This document shows, one piece after another, positions 1 to 7,029 of a stretch of 16,577 nt of DNA (positions are counted from its first letter, which is position 1; every line of letters starts with the position of its first letter). A program made the position numbers and the translations under genes. The notes under the pieces are model-generated. The model made no database searches and had not been told where the DNA came from. It saw only the letters and a program-made list of their open reading frames with translations. The stretch is from an uncultured Oscillospiraceae bacterium. GTDB lineage: Bacteria > Bacillota > Clostridia > Oscillospirales > Oscillospiraceae. Where the stretch lies: positions 1 through 16,577 of the forward strand of contig CANRHF010000022.1 in assembly GCA_947630345.1 (NCBI GenBank), read 5' to 3'.

Positions 1-268
1 ATACGAAAATCATCAGGTGACGGCTGCCTTCACTGCGCTGATTGTGGGAGCGAATCTGGCCGGTGACGGTGAGCATCCCCCCTGCCGTGGGATCCAGCCC
101 GGCCAGAAGGGATCCATCCACGATCACCGGCAGCAGGTCCACCGCCCCGGAGAGCCTTGGGACCTCCAAAAGAAAGCGATAAAATTTTTTCCCGTGGTTT
201 TCGTGGGAGAAAACCGGCAGGGCATGGAGACTGCCCCGCAGTACGGCGTGGTTTAGCAAATGTTCCAA
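1..268 (-). CDS. SSB-like OB-fold single-stranded DNA-binding protein, N-terminal part (cut by window edge)
   Basis: I translated this frame by hand; about 89 residues are visible and it runs off the left edge without a stop. The protein begins MEHLLNHAVLRGSL. It carries the hallmarks of small clostridial SSB/PriB-type OB folds: a first strand followed by 'PVFSHENHGKKFYRF', then 'LEVPRLSG' and a later 'LTVTGQIRSHN' strand. Such proteins bind single-stranded DNA during replication and repair. The start is probably the TTG at 268, because GAGGTGG (274-280) lies five bases upstream and no in-frame ATG is nearby; an in-frame GTG at 277 overlaps that Shine-Dalgarno sequence and is less likely. It lies downstream of the sugar operon on the same strand but beyond a hairpin, and looks functionally unrelated to it. 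The family call rests on motif resemblance only; the C-terminus is not visible. Confidence 0.6.
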   Translation of the reverse strand, partial: MEHLLNHAVLRGSLHALPVFSHENHGKKFYRFLLEVPRLSGAVDLLPVIVDGSLLAGLDPTAGGMLTVTGQIRSHNQRSEGSRHLMIFV

Positions 269-326
269 TGGTACCACCTCAGATCTCAGATGTATGGAAC
301 ATCCTATGCGCCGATCTCTTTTGTAT

Positions 327-349
327 GCGCCCGCCGTTTCGGCGGGCGC
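327..349 (-). terminator. Perfect 10-bp hairpin after the minus-strand sugar operon
   Basis: GCGCCCGCCG and CGGCGGGCGC form a perfect 10-bp stem around a three-base loop. It sits seven bases past the stop codon of the last gene of the minus-strand operon and before the SSB-like gene. In the minus-strand direction the stem is followed by ATACAAAAGAG, not a run of T, so it is not a textbook intrinsic terminator. It may be an inefficient terminator or a 3'-end stabilising hairpin. If it is leaky, the SSB-like gene could be read from the upstream operon; I see no convincing promoter in the short gap. Confidence 0.5.
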
Positions 350-355
350 CGGGGG

Positions 356-1633
356 TTATTTTCCGAAATCTGACAGCGTGATGGCCTTTCCCCCGTGGAG
401 ACGGCTTTCCTCGGCGGCCAACGCCATGATGTGGCTTTCCACGGACACGTCGATGGAGGTCAGGGCCTCCCGGCCTCCCAAGGAGAGAAGACGGCAGAAG
501 TCCTCCATCATCCGCTGATCCCCGCCGCCGTGGCCGGCGTACTCGTCCTGAATGGGGTCCAGCTGATAGACGGTTTCCGGCCTGCCGAAGGGCCGGAGCA
601 CCACCCGCTGGTCGTCCAGATTTCCCTCCAGCTCCCCCATGCTGCCGGTGAGACGGATGGTGCGGTAGCACCCCTCCGTGAAGGCGGAGAGGTGGAAGGC
701 GGCGGTGACGCCCCCCTCAAATTCCAGGTTCACGATCTGATGGTCCGCCACGTCGTTGTCACAGCGGTAGACGCACCGGCCGTAGGGGCCGGTCCGCAAT
801 GCCTTGCGGATGCCCGCCTCGGACACGTCGCCGGTCAACACCGTCAGGGGCCACTGACGGTGGCCGCCGAAGTAGCCGCTGGCGGGATTGGTCAGGTAAA
901 TTTTCTCCGCGTCATAGGGACATTCGTCCTTTATCCGGCAGTCCAGGCACCGGGCTGCGCTGCCCACCGGGGCGTTGACGGAGCGGAACCAGTCCAGGCT
1001 TCCAAAGCTGGACAACCGGAGACAGGGCTTTCCCACAAGATAGCGGAGGATGTCCATGTCGTGGCAGCTCTTGGCCAGAATAACGGGGCTGCTCTCGTCG
1101 GTCCGGCGCCAGTTGCCCCGGACGTAGCTGTGGGCGAAGTGCCAGTAGGCCACGTTTTCCGTGGCTACCACGGATTCCAGCTTCCCGATGGTTCCGCAGG
1201 CCAGCAGCTCTTTGATTTTCTGATAGAACTGGGTGTAGCGCAGCACATGGCACACCACCACGATCCGGCCGGTTTCATGGGCCTTCTCCCGCAGGGCGAC
1301 GCACTCTGCTAGGCTGGGGGAGATGGGCTTTTCCAGCAGAAGGTGGTAGCCCTTTTCCAGGGCGGGGATGGCGAAGCGGATGTGGTCGCTGTCCTGGGTG
1401 GTGATGAACATGGCGTCCGCCAGCTTTTTCTGGGCCAGCATGGCCTCCCCGGAGGCGAAGCAGCGCTCCTCCGGCACCCCAAATTCCCGGACCGCCAGGG
1501 CCCGCCGTTCCGGCCGGGGGTCAGCCACGGCCACGATCTCCATTTCCTCGGGGCGGAGCAGTTGATAGCTGCCGTAGGCCTCCGCGCCCCGGGTGCCGAA
1601 GCCGCAGATGGCAACCGTAATCTTTCTTCCCAT
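356..1633 (-). CDS. Gfo/Idh/MocA-family oxidoreductase, cysteine-rich subtype
   Basis: This 425-residue protein has an N-terminal NAD(P)-binding Rossmann fold (CGFGTRG at residues 10-16). The family lysine motif is EKP at 101-103, and the substrate-domain signature is KSCHDMD at 188-194. Family members oxidise or reduce sugar and cyclitol hydroxyls, often at C3. The middle holds a cysteine cluster, C229-x2-C232-x5-C238, with C287-x3-C291 later, suggesting a structural metal site; a GHGGGD motif lies near 367-372. A related GHGG-type motif occurs in GH109, whose members cleave N-acetylgalactosaminides through a 3-keto intermediate, so glycosidase-like activity is conceivable but unproven. It is the last gene of the operon, 15 bases after the GH20 gene. 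The ATG is supported by AGGAGAGG just upstream. Family is certain; substrate is unknown. Confidence 0.88.
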   Translation of the reverse strand: MGRKITVAICGFGTRGAEAYGSYQLLRPEEMEIVAVADPRPERRALAVREFGVPEERCFASGEAMLAQKKLADAMFITTQDSDHIRFAIPALEKGYHLLLEKPISPSLAECVALREKAHETGRIVVVCHVLRYTQFYQKIKELLACGTIGKLESVVATENVAYWHFAHSYVRGNWRRTDESSPVILAKSCHDMDILRYLVGKPCLRLSSFGSLDWFRSVNAPVGSAARCLDCRIKDECPYDAEKIYLTNPASGYFGGHRQWPLTVLTGDVSEAGIRKALRTGPYGRCVYRCDNDVADHQIVNLEFEGGVTAAFHLSAFTEGCYRTIRLTGSMGELEGNLDDQRVVLRPFGRPETVYQLDPIQDEYAGHGGGDQRMMEDFCRLLSLGGREALTSIDVSVESHIMALAAEESRLHGGKAITLSDFGK

Positions 1634-1648
1634 TATGATCCCTCTCCT

Positions 1649-3529
1649 TTACAGATCCACCTTGCAGGCGGAGGCGATCTCTCCCCAAGCGTAGCTGCCC
1701 CGGAGGGCGCCGTCGGGCAAACGGGTATAGGGAAGGGGCGTTTCCGCCAGTGCCGCCACGGCGGCGTCCTCGCCGGCGGCAAAACCGGCCAGGGCCTCCC
1801 CGGCGGTCTGGAACCGGGCGATCTGGCCGCCCAGGCGCAGATCAATGATCTCAAAGCCGTAGACTTTGTTGGTGGAATACCAGAGCGCCCGGTATTCCCG
1901 CCGCAGCCGCTCCAGCCGCTCCCGGGCCTCCTCCGCCAGAGCGACGCAGGCCTTCGCGCCTGCCCGGTCCCCAGCCCGGACACAGGGCCCGGCGGCCTGA
2001 TGGAACCGGCATTTGGCGGCCAGGGCGGCGGCCAGGGCGGCGTAGAATCCGAACAGCTGGGAAAATTCGGGATTTTCCTCGGCGTATTTTTGATAATCCT
2101 GCTCCAGGGCGGCGTAGTGGGCGGCGGCGTCCACCCCCTCTAAGTCCGCCTCATACAGCGGCACCAGCGGGTCCTGGTACAGGAGGAATTTGGCGGCGTT
2201 CACGGGACGTAGCTCCCAATCCTTCACCCCGGGGAGCTGATGGAACCGGGTCAGATCCAAAAACGCCCGGCTGTCCGCCCCGGTGACGGCCCGGAACCGC
2301 TCCGCCACTTCCTGGGGATCGTATTCCCCAGCATAGCAGAACTCGGCGTACACGGCCAGGCCGTAGAGCATGGACAATAGATTGCACTCCGCGCCATTGT
2401 CCCCCCAGGCGGCGGCGAAAACCAGGGGCACCTGATGGGCCCGGGCCTGGCGCAGGCCGGGGAGGGCGGTTTGGAGGGTCTTTTCATAGTGGGGCGCGGG
2501 GCCGGTCCAGGTCCAGATCCCCCCGGCGAAGGCCTTGGGGGCGGCGAAGGCCTCATGCATGGCAAGCATCCGGTCGTAGGTGGCCTCGTCGTGGTGGTAG
2601 TAGTCCCAGTAGACCAGGGTGATGTCCTCCGGGGCCTGGGCGACCACCTGGGCGGGCACCGAAGGGGCGTCATAATAGCCCTCACTGGGGCTAGACAGGC
2701 GGAAATACATATCGCTCCACATCATGGCGGAAAGCCCCAGCTCCCGGACGGCGGCCCCCACATTTTTCAGGTGCCGCTGCATCAGCTGGAAGGCGGGGGT
2801 GTAGGGGTGGTGGTGCATATACACGCCCTTGCCCAGGAAGAAGGCCTCGTCCAGACCGATGTGGATTCGCTTGGAGCGGTAGGGTGCGGAGGCGGACGCC
2901 AGCATGGCCCGGATGAAGGCCAAGCTGGCCTCGTCGTCCACCAGGAGTACCTCCTCGGTGTCCTTCATGTGGGCCATGGCGGGCCAGTGGAGGGCCCGGT
3001 TCAGGTGCCCCAGGGTCTGGATACAGGGGCACAGCTCAATGCCCAAGGCGTCGGCGTAGTCGTCCAGCTCAGAAAGCTCCTCTTTGCTGTACCGGCCCCG
3101 GAGGTAGCCGAAATAGGGGTAGCCCTCCACCTCGTAGGTGTCCTCGGTGTACATCATCCCCAGGTCCATGCCCAGCATGGCCATTTTTCGGAAGAAATAC
3201 CGGAGGGTCTCGGGCTTTAATACCGCGTTGCGGGAGCAGTCGAACATGATGCCCAGGGTCTCAAAGCAGGGCTTCTGGACCAGGAAGACCGTCTCATCCC
3301 AGTGCTGGGCCAGCAGGGACAGGCCCCGGAAGCACTCCACAGGCTTGCCCCAGACGATCTGGGCCCCCTGGGCGTTCGTCTCCAGGACAAGCCCCGGCTC
3401 TTGGCGGAAGGTCACGGGGAATCCCCCGTCGTCCCGGGCAAGGCCCAGGTCCCCCGCCAAGCAGGCGAACCCCTCTTCAAACCGGGGAGGCAGCTGGCCC
3501 AGGATCCGGATGGCGCGGGCCAAATTCAT
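1649..3529 (-). CDS. GH20-family beta-N-acetylhexosaminidase, cytoplasmic
   Basis: This 626-residue glycoside hydrolase would remove terminal beta-linked GlcNAc or GalNAc by substrate-assisted catalysis. The GH20 Asp-Glu pair is D227-E228 in HIGLDEA. Supporting motifs are DCSRN (97-101), GHLNRA (174-179), MWSDMYF (270-276), the aromatic WTWTGP (339-344) and AWGDNGAECN (374-383), which resemble the non-secreted HexC-like GH20 group. A helical C-terminal region follows. There is no signal peptide, so it should act on imported oligosaccharides. A longer open frame extends to 3742, but the start at 3529 is right: AAGGAGG (3537-3543) lies seven bases upstream, and the ATG overlaps the previous gene's TGA by one base, indicating translational coupling. 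It fits the NagA/NagB genes of the divergent operon. The exact linkage and sugar cannot be told from sequence. Confidence 0.88.
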   Translation of the reverse strand: MNLARAIRILGQLPPRFEEGFACLAGDLGLARDDGGFPVTFRQEPGLVLETNAQGAQIVWGKPVECFRGLSLLAQHWDETVFLVQKPCFETLGIMFDCSRNAVLKPETLRYFFRKMAMLGMDLGMMYTEDTYEVEGYPYFGYLRGRYSKEELSELDDYADALGIELCPCIQTLGHLNRALHWPAMAHMKDTEEVLLVDDEASLAFIRAMLASASAPYRSKRIHIGLDEAFFLGKGVYMHHHPYTPAFQLMQRHLKNVGAAVRELGLSAMMWSDMYFRLSSPSEGYYDAPSVPAQVVAQAPEDITLVYWDYYHHDEATYDRMLAMHEAFAAPKAFAGGIWTWTGPAPHYEKTLQTALPGLRQARAHQVPLVFAAAWGDNGAECNLLSMLYGLAVYAEFCYAGEYDPQEVAERFRAVTGADSRAFLDLTRFHQLPGVKDWELRPVNAAKFLLYQDPLVPLYEADLEGVDAAAHYAALEQDYQKYAEENPEFSQLFGFYAALAAALAAKCRFHQAAGPCVRAGDRAGAKACVALAEEARERLERLRREYRALWYSTNKVYGFEIIDLRLGGQIARFQTAGEALAGFAAGEDAAVAALAETPLPYTRLPDGALRGSYAWGEIASACKVDL

Positions 3530-4566
3530 CACTTGACCTCCTTGATTCGGACGGGCCGATGCTCGGCGGCGGACTGATAGGCCCCCAGCACGATCTGCAG
3601 GGCCTTTTTCCCCTCCTGGGCGTCGATCAGCAGCTCGCCTTTGCCCAAAATGGCCTGGGTGAAGTTCGCCACCTGCTGGATGTGGCCCAGTCCGCTGATC
3701 TTGGTGGGGTCGGAGCTGCTCCGGCTGTCGGCCATGCCGCACCCCTCATGAGGCAGGCCCTTGTCGTCGGCCACGTCCCAGAGCAGGATCCGGTCCTCCT
3801 CCAGGATGATGGTCCCCTCTTTTCCGCACAGCTCCAGCCGGCGGCAGAAGCCGGAGTACATGCTGGTGGTGGCCTGAATGACCCCCACCGCCCCGTTGTG
3901 GAACTCCGCCACGGCGCTAAGGGTGTCCTCCACCTCGATGTTCCGGGCCAGGGTCTTGGAGCAGGCATAGATGGTATCGATGGGCCCGGCCAGATATTGC
4001 AGCAGGTCCACCCCGTGGATGCCCTGGTTCATCAGGGCGCCACCGCCGTCCAGGGCCTTGGTCCCCCGCCAGGCGCCGGAGTTATAGTAGGCCTGGCTGC
4101 GGTGATACTTCATGTACAGGTCGGCGCAGACCAGCTTGCCCAGCACCTTCCGGTCCATGGCGTGCTTGACCTGCTGCACCGCCGGAGAAAAGCGGAGCTG
4201 GCTGATCACGCTGACCAGCACCTTTTTGGCCCGGGCCCGGCGAATGATCTGGTCGCATTCCTCCATGGTCAGGGCGATGGGCTTTTCGATTAGCACATGC
4301 CGCCCATGCTCGATGGCCTCCAGGGCAAATTTCGCGTGGAGGCCGCTGGGCGTGCAGACGCACACCGCCCGCACGCTTTCGTCATCCCAGATCGCCTGGG
4401 TATCGGGATAGGCCCGGGTGCCGATCTCCTCGGCGAACCGGGCGGTTTTTTCCGGGTCCCGGCCGCATACGCCCGCTAGGGTGGCGTCGGGACAGGCCCG
4501 GATGGCCGCGATATGATATTTGGAGATCATGCCGCAGCCAATGACAGCGTAGGTGATCTTTTCCAT
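3529..4566 (-). CDS. Gfo/Idh/MocA-family oxidoreductase (paralogue of the one at 7991-9025)
   Basis: This 345-residue NAD(P)-dependent sugar dehydrogenase-like protein has a Rossmann motif GCGMIS (residues 10-15) and the family EKP at 94-96. Its catalytic-domain signature is LDGGGALMNQGIHGVD (172-187), with D173, H184 and D187 as likely active-site residues. An aromatic AYYNS/WRGT segment at 159-169 is shared, at identical residue numbers, with the third Gfo/Idh protein of this window, so the two are close paralogues placed in the two divergent operons. I chose the ATG at 4566: it starts directly at the Rossmann strand, GGAGGGAG precedes it, and it follows the upstream stop by one base. The longer frame to 4719 overlaps the previous gene and adds non-family sequence. 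The family is clear; the sugar oxidised or reduced is not known. Confidence 0.88.
   Translation of the reverse strand: MEKITYAVIGCGMISKYHIAAIRACPDATLAGVCGRDPEKTARFAEEIGTRAYPDTQAIWDDESVRAVCVCTPSGLHAKFALEAIEHGRHVLIEKPIALTMEECDQIIRRARAKKVLVSVISQLRFSPAVQQVKHAMDRKVLGKLVCADLYMKYHRSQAYYNSGAWRGTKALDGGGALMNQGIHGVDLLQYLAGPIDTIYACSKTLARNIEVEDTLSAVAEFHNGAVGVIQATTSMYSGFCRRLELCGKEGTIILEEDRILLWDVADDKGLPHEGCGMADSRSSSDPTKISGLGHIQQVANFTQAILGKGELLIDAQEGKKALQIVLGAYQSAAEHRPVRIKEVK
3537..3543 (-). promoter_or_regulatory. Shine-Dalgarno AAGGAGG that fixes the GH20 start
   Basis: AAGGAGG lies inside the last codons of the upstream Gfo/Idh gene, seven bases before the ATG at 3529. The stop and start codons overlap as TGATG. 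This selects the 626-residue GH20 start over a 71-residue longer frame whose extra residues resemble no GH20 N-terminus. Confidence 0.75.
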
Positions 4567-4567
4567 T

Positions 4568-5830
4568 TTACTCCCTCCAAATGCCTCCATCGTGTTGATA
4601 ATATCGGTCGTTGAGCGGATAGAGGCCCCCTTCCGGTATCGTCCAGGGCTCTCCCCAGGCAGGACTTTCCCGGCAAAGGGCCTGCCAGTTTCGGTAGTTT
4701 TGCGCACCGTTGGTTTCAAACACCCCCCGTTTCAGGCCGGGTAGGGGGGCGAGTCCGGCGGCGAAGCGTTTGTTCAGCTCCACCATGGTGGGATTTACGG
4801 TTAGATCGGCGCAGAAGCAGGGAAGGCCCCGCTTTCCCGCCTCCTCCAGCACCCCCAGGGACACAGACACGGTCTTGGCGATGGGCTTGAGGGCCATGGC
4901 CCGGTAGCCCAGCTGGTCCATGAGAAGGGCCGCGTCCTGGGGAGAATGGGCACTTTCGTCCCCGGCCACCGTCACGGGAAGGCCGGAAACGTCCTGCAAG
5001 CGGTCCTCCGGGAAGGGCTCCTCCAGCAGCAAAATGTGTTCCAAAGCCCCCATTTTGTCCGCCGCCTCCAAAAAGGCGGTCAGCCGCTGCCGGGTATCGT
5101 AGCGCCCGTTGGCGTCCAGATAGTATGCGGGCCGGCCCGACTTGGTCCAGGGGGTCTCCAGGGTAGACAACAGCCTGTGGAGCCGCGCCAGCCGCTGAAT
5201 GTCCCATTCCAGCATCTCCCGGGGGTCGTTCCGGCCTCCGGGATTGGAGCCGATCTTGATTTTGAACAGGAAGCAGCCCTGCTTTGCCAGGGTCAGCACC
5301 TGCTTCTCCCCGGTGTCGTAGGAGATCAGGGGGATGGCGCCCAGGGCCGGCTGCCGCCCGCCTAAGTAGGCGGTGAAGGGGGCGGTGAGGGCGGCAAAGT
5401 CCGGCGACCCCTGGGCCAGCCGGTACAGCTTCCACAGCGCCCAGTCCACGCCCACCAGGGCGTTGAGGGCGAAGGTGGGCCGAAGATTCGGCTGCCCGGT
5501 CCGCTTCCGCCCCTCCTTCAGCACCGCCGGCAGCAGCTGTTCCAGCATTCTGGGGGGCGGCTCCAGCGCTATTCCCGGCAGCAGCTCCAGGGCGAACCGG
5601 GTCAGCGCCAGCATTTTTTCGTTTCCCCCGTCCTGGCCCCACTGGGCGAAAACGGCGCTGTCGCTCCACAGGACGCTTTGGACGCTCTGGCCGGTGGCCA
5701 CATTCCCGCCGTCGGTCTCCAGCTGGCAGCAGACCTGCCACAGCTCGGTGAGGGCGCCGCCCTTGAACCCAAAATGGGTGTTCAGAGGCTCCCGGCGGCA
5801 GACCAGACCGGCAGATTTGATTTTTTCCAT
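4568..5830 (-). CDS. Enolase-superfamily enzyme, muconate-lactonizing (MLE) subgroup
   Basis: This 420-residue protein carries the complete MLE-type active-site pattern: K190-x-K192 on the second barrel strand, the metal ligands D239 (DAN), E270/E271 (LEEP) and D291 (GDES), and K315 (LKP) on the sixth strand. Enzymes of the superfamily abstract a proton alpha to a carboxylate with Mg2+. MLE-subgroup members are cycloisomerases, o-succinylbenzoate synthases or amino-acid/dipeptide epimerases, so a carboxylated intermediate is implied. It is somewhat longer than many MLE proteins, with a long N-terminal capping region (about 1-165). It starts one base after the upstream dehydrogenase stop with no strong Shine-Dalgarno visible, suggesting translational coupling. 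Sugar-acid dehydratases mostly belong to the MR subgroup (KxH/HxD), which this protein does not match. The reaction is unknown. Confidence 0.82.
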   Translation of the reverse strand: MEKIKSAGLVCRREPLNTHFGFKGGALTELWQVCCQLETDGGNVATGQSVQSVLWSDSAVFAQWGQDGGNEKMLALTRFALELLPGIALEPPPRMLEQLLPAVLKEGRKRTGQPNLRPTFALNALVGVDWALWKLYRLAQGSPDFAALTAPFTAYLGGRQPALGAIPLISYDTGEKQVLTLAKQGCFLFKIKIGSNPGGRNDPREMLEWDIQRLARLHRLLSTLETPWTKSGRPAYYLDANGRYDTRQRLTAFLEAADKMGALEHILLLEEPFPEDRLQDVSGLPVTVAGDESAHSPQDAALLMDQLGYRAMALKPIAKTVSVSLGVLEEAGKRGLPCFCADLTVNPTMVELNKRFAAGLAPLPGLKRGVFETNGAQNYRNWQALCRESPAWGEPWTIPEGGLYPLNDRYYQHDGGIWRE

Positions 5831-5831
5831 G

Positions 5832-6815
5832 TCAGGCGATGGTGGAGAGCATTTCCTGCCGGACCTCTCCCTCCAACGGACGGCCGGAAAGATAGTTGCG
5901 GATCTGTTCTAGGCAGAAATCCCCCAGCTTCATCAGACCGTTGTTGGCCTGCCCCGCCAAGTGGGGGGTCAGGATGCAGTTGGGCAGACGGCGAAGAGGG
6001 CTGTCCTGGGCGGGGGGCTCCGGGTCCGTCACGTCCAGGCAGGCGTACTTCAGCTTTCCGGCGGCCAGATAGTCCGCCAGAGCGGCCTCGTCCACCAGGC
6101 TGCCCCGGGCGGTGTTGATCAGGATGGCGCCGGGCTTCATACTTTCCAGCCGGTCCCGGTTCACCATGTGGTAGGTGCTGTCCAGCTGGGGGGCGTGGAG
6201 GCTGAGAATGTCGCTGCGGGTAAAGACCTCCTCCAGCTCTGCCTTCCGCGCCCCGACGGCCGCCATGGCCTCCGCACCCACCAAGGGGTCATAGGCGATG
6301 ACCTCCACGCTGAAGGGCCGGAGCAGCTCGGCATAGTGCTTCCCTGCCAGGCCAAAGCCGATGATGCCCACGGTGATGCCGTACATCTCCGTGACGCCAT
6401 CGTGGCTCCAGCCGCCCCGGTGGGTGTCTTCGTTGAGGGCGAACAGATTCTTGGCGCTGGCGATGGTCAGCCCCAGGGCGGTCTCGGACACCCCGGTGCT
6501 GAGGACCTTGGCCGCGGATACGATCCTTACGCCCCGGCGGTACATCTCGTCGGTGACGATGCTCTTGACGCTGCCGGCGGCATGAGCGATGAGCTTGAGG
6601 TTGGGGGCCTGGTCCAACAGCCGCGCCGTCATGGCGGGGCTTCCCCAACTGGTAACGGCGAAGTCGGCGTCCTTGATCAGGCGGGCGGCGTTATCAATTT
6701 CATTTTCCTTTGTTTGGTTTACGGACAGCTCCGCCATTGCCTGAAATTGCGCCTGGGTCAGGGGGTGGATTACCTTCGGGTAGACGACCTGGTCCAAAAG
6801 CATGGCGATTTTCAT
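5832..6815 (-). CDS. D-2-hydroxyacid dehydrogenase (phosphoglycerate dehydrogenase-like)
   Basis: This 327-residue protein interconverts a 2-hydroxy acid and a 2-keto acid with NAD(P). The nucleotide fold shows GFGLAG at 153-158 with D176 after the second strand, which favours NAD. The catalytic triad is intact: R237 (NTARGSLVDE), E266 (DPEPP) and H285 (TPHLAG). The length matches two-domain family members, and there is no ACT domain as in some serine-biosynthetic SerA proteins, so a catabolic role is likelier. It is the first gene of the minus-strand operon. The ATG at 6815 has GAGGAGGAG immediately upstream and begins at the first predicted strand; an upstream in-frame start at 6923 would lie upstream of the promoter and is rejected. 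Together with the neighbouring enolase-superfamily gene it implies a carboxylic-acid intermediate. Confidence 0.87.
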   Translation of the reverse strand: MKIAMLLDQVVYPKVIHPLTQAQFQAMAELSVNQTKENEIDNAARLIKDADFAVTSWGSPAMTARLLDQAPNLKLIAHAAGSVKSIVTDEMYRRGVRIVSAAKVLSTGVSETALGLTIASAKNLFALNEDTHRGGWSHDGVTEMYGITVGIIGFGLAGKHYAELLRPFSVEVIAYDPLVGAEAMAAVGARKAELEEVFTRSDILSLHAPQLDSTYHMVNRDRLESMKPGAILINTARGSLVDEAALADYLAAGKLKYACLDVTDPEPPAQDSPLRRLPNCILTPHLAGQANNGLMKLGDFCLEQIRNYLSGRPLEGEVRQEMLSTIA

Positions 6816-6841
6816 GGGCTCCTCCTCATATTCTCGCCGTA

Positions 6842-6865
6842 CATACAATACGGCTATTGTGTATG
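6842..6865. repeat. Inverted repeat in the 5' leader of the minus-strand operon
   Basis: CATACAATA - CGGC - TATTGTGTATG is a near-perfect inverted repeat. The inner six bases ACAATA/TATTGT (6845-6850 and 6855-6860) pair exactly, and the outer CATAC/GTATG arms pair across a two-base insertion. It lies just downstream of the predicted -10 box of the minus-strand promoter and so would cover the transcription start. It could be an operator for a dimeric repressor or a small 5' mRNA hairpin. Its role is inference. Confidence 0.5.
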
Positions 6866-6868
6866 CGT

Positions 6869-6897
6869 AGTATAACACATCCGTGGGCAAATGTCTT
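6869..6897 (-). promoter_or_regulatory. Predicted sigma-A promoter for the minus-strand operon
   Basis: On the minus strand AAGACA (6892-6897) is followed after 17 bases by TATACT (6869-6874), preceded by an extended TGT element. The -10 is close to consensus and the -35 matches four of six bases, as expected for an activator-dependent promoter. Transcription would start near 6862, giving a leader of about 47 bases. Confidence 0.65.
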
Positions 6898-6930
6898 TGT
6901 CCATAATTTTTCGCAATTTGCACATATCAA

Positions 6931-6980
6931 GTTTATTATAAATCTTTTTTCTTGGAAGTAGTTTACAAATTAGAATCTTT
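6931..6980. promoter_or_regulatory. Direct repeat, candidate AraC-type operator
   Basis: GTTTA...AATCTTT occurs twice in the same orientation, at 6931-6947 (five-base spacer) and 6961-6980 (eight-base spacer), with starts 30 bases apart, about three helical turns. AraC-family proteins commonly bind tandem direct half-sites. The second copy overlaps the -35 box and spacer of the plus-strand promoter. The region is AT-rich, so chance similarity is possible. Confidence 0.35.
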
Positions 6981-6990
6981 GTGCTATACT
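6962..6990 (+). promoter_or_regulatory. Predicted sigma-A promoter for the AraC-family gene
   Basis: TTTACA (6962-6967) and TATACT (6985-6990) are separated by exactly 17 bases, with an extended TGC directly before the -10. This is the strongest promoter match in the window. Transcription would begin near 6997, some 33 bases before the GTG start of the regulator. Confidence 0.75.
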
Positions 6991-7029
6991 AAGAATGCGG
7001 GATTTTAGGCCTGAAAGGAAGCGTCGATT

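Noticed and set aside
3530..3742. N-terminal extension of the GH20 frame
   Set aside because: It overlaps the upstream Gfo/Idh gene in another frame, and the AAGGAGG plus TGATG coupling support the start at 3529.
4567..4719. N-terminal extension of the second Gfo/Idh frame
   Set aside because: The added residues precede the Rossmann strand, overlap the enolase-superfamily gene and resemble no family member.
6816..6923. N-terminal extension of the D-2-hydroxyacid dehydrogenase
   Set aside because: It would be translated from DNA upstream of the predicted promoter, and the ATG at 6815 has a strong Shine-Dalgarno.
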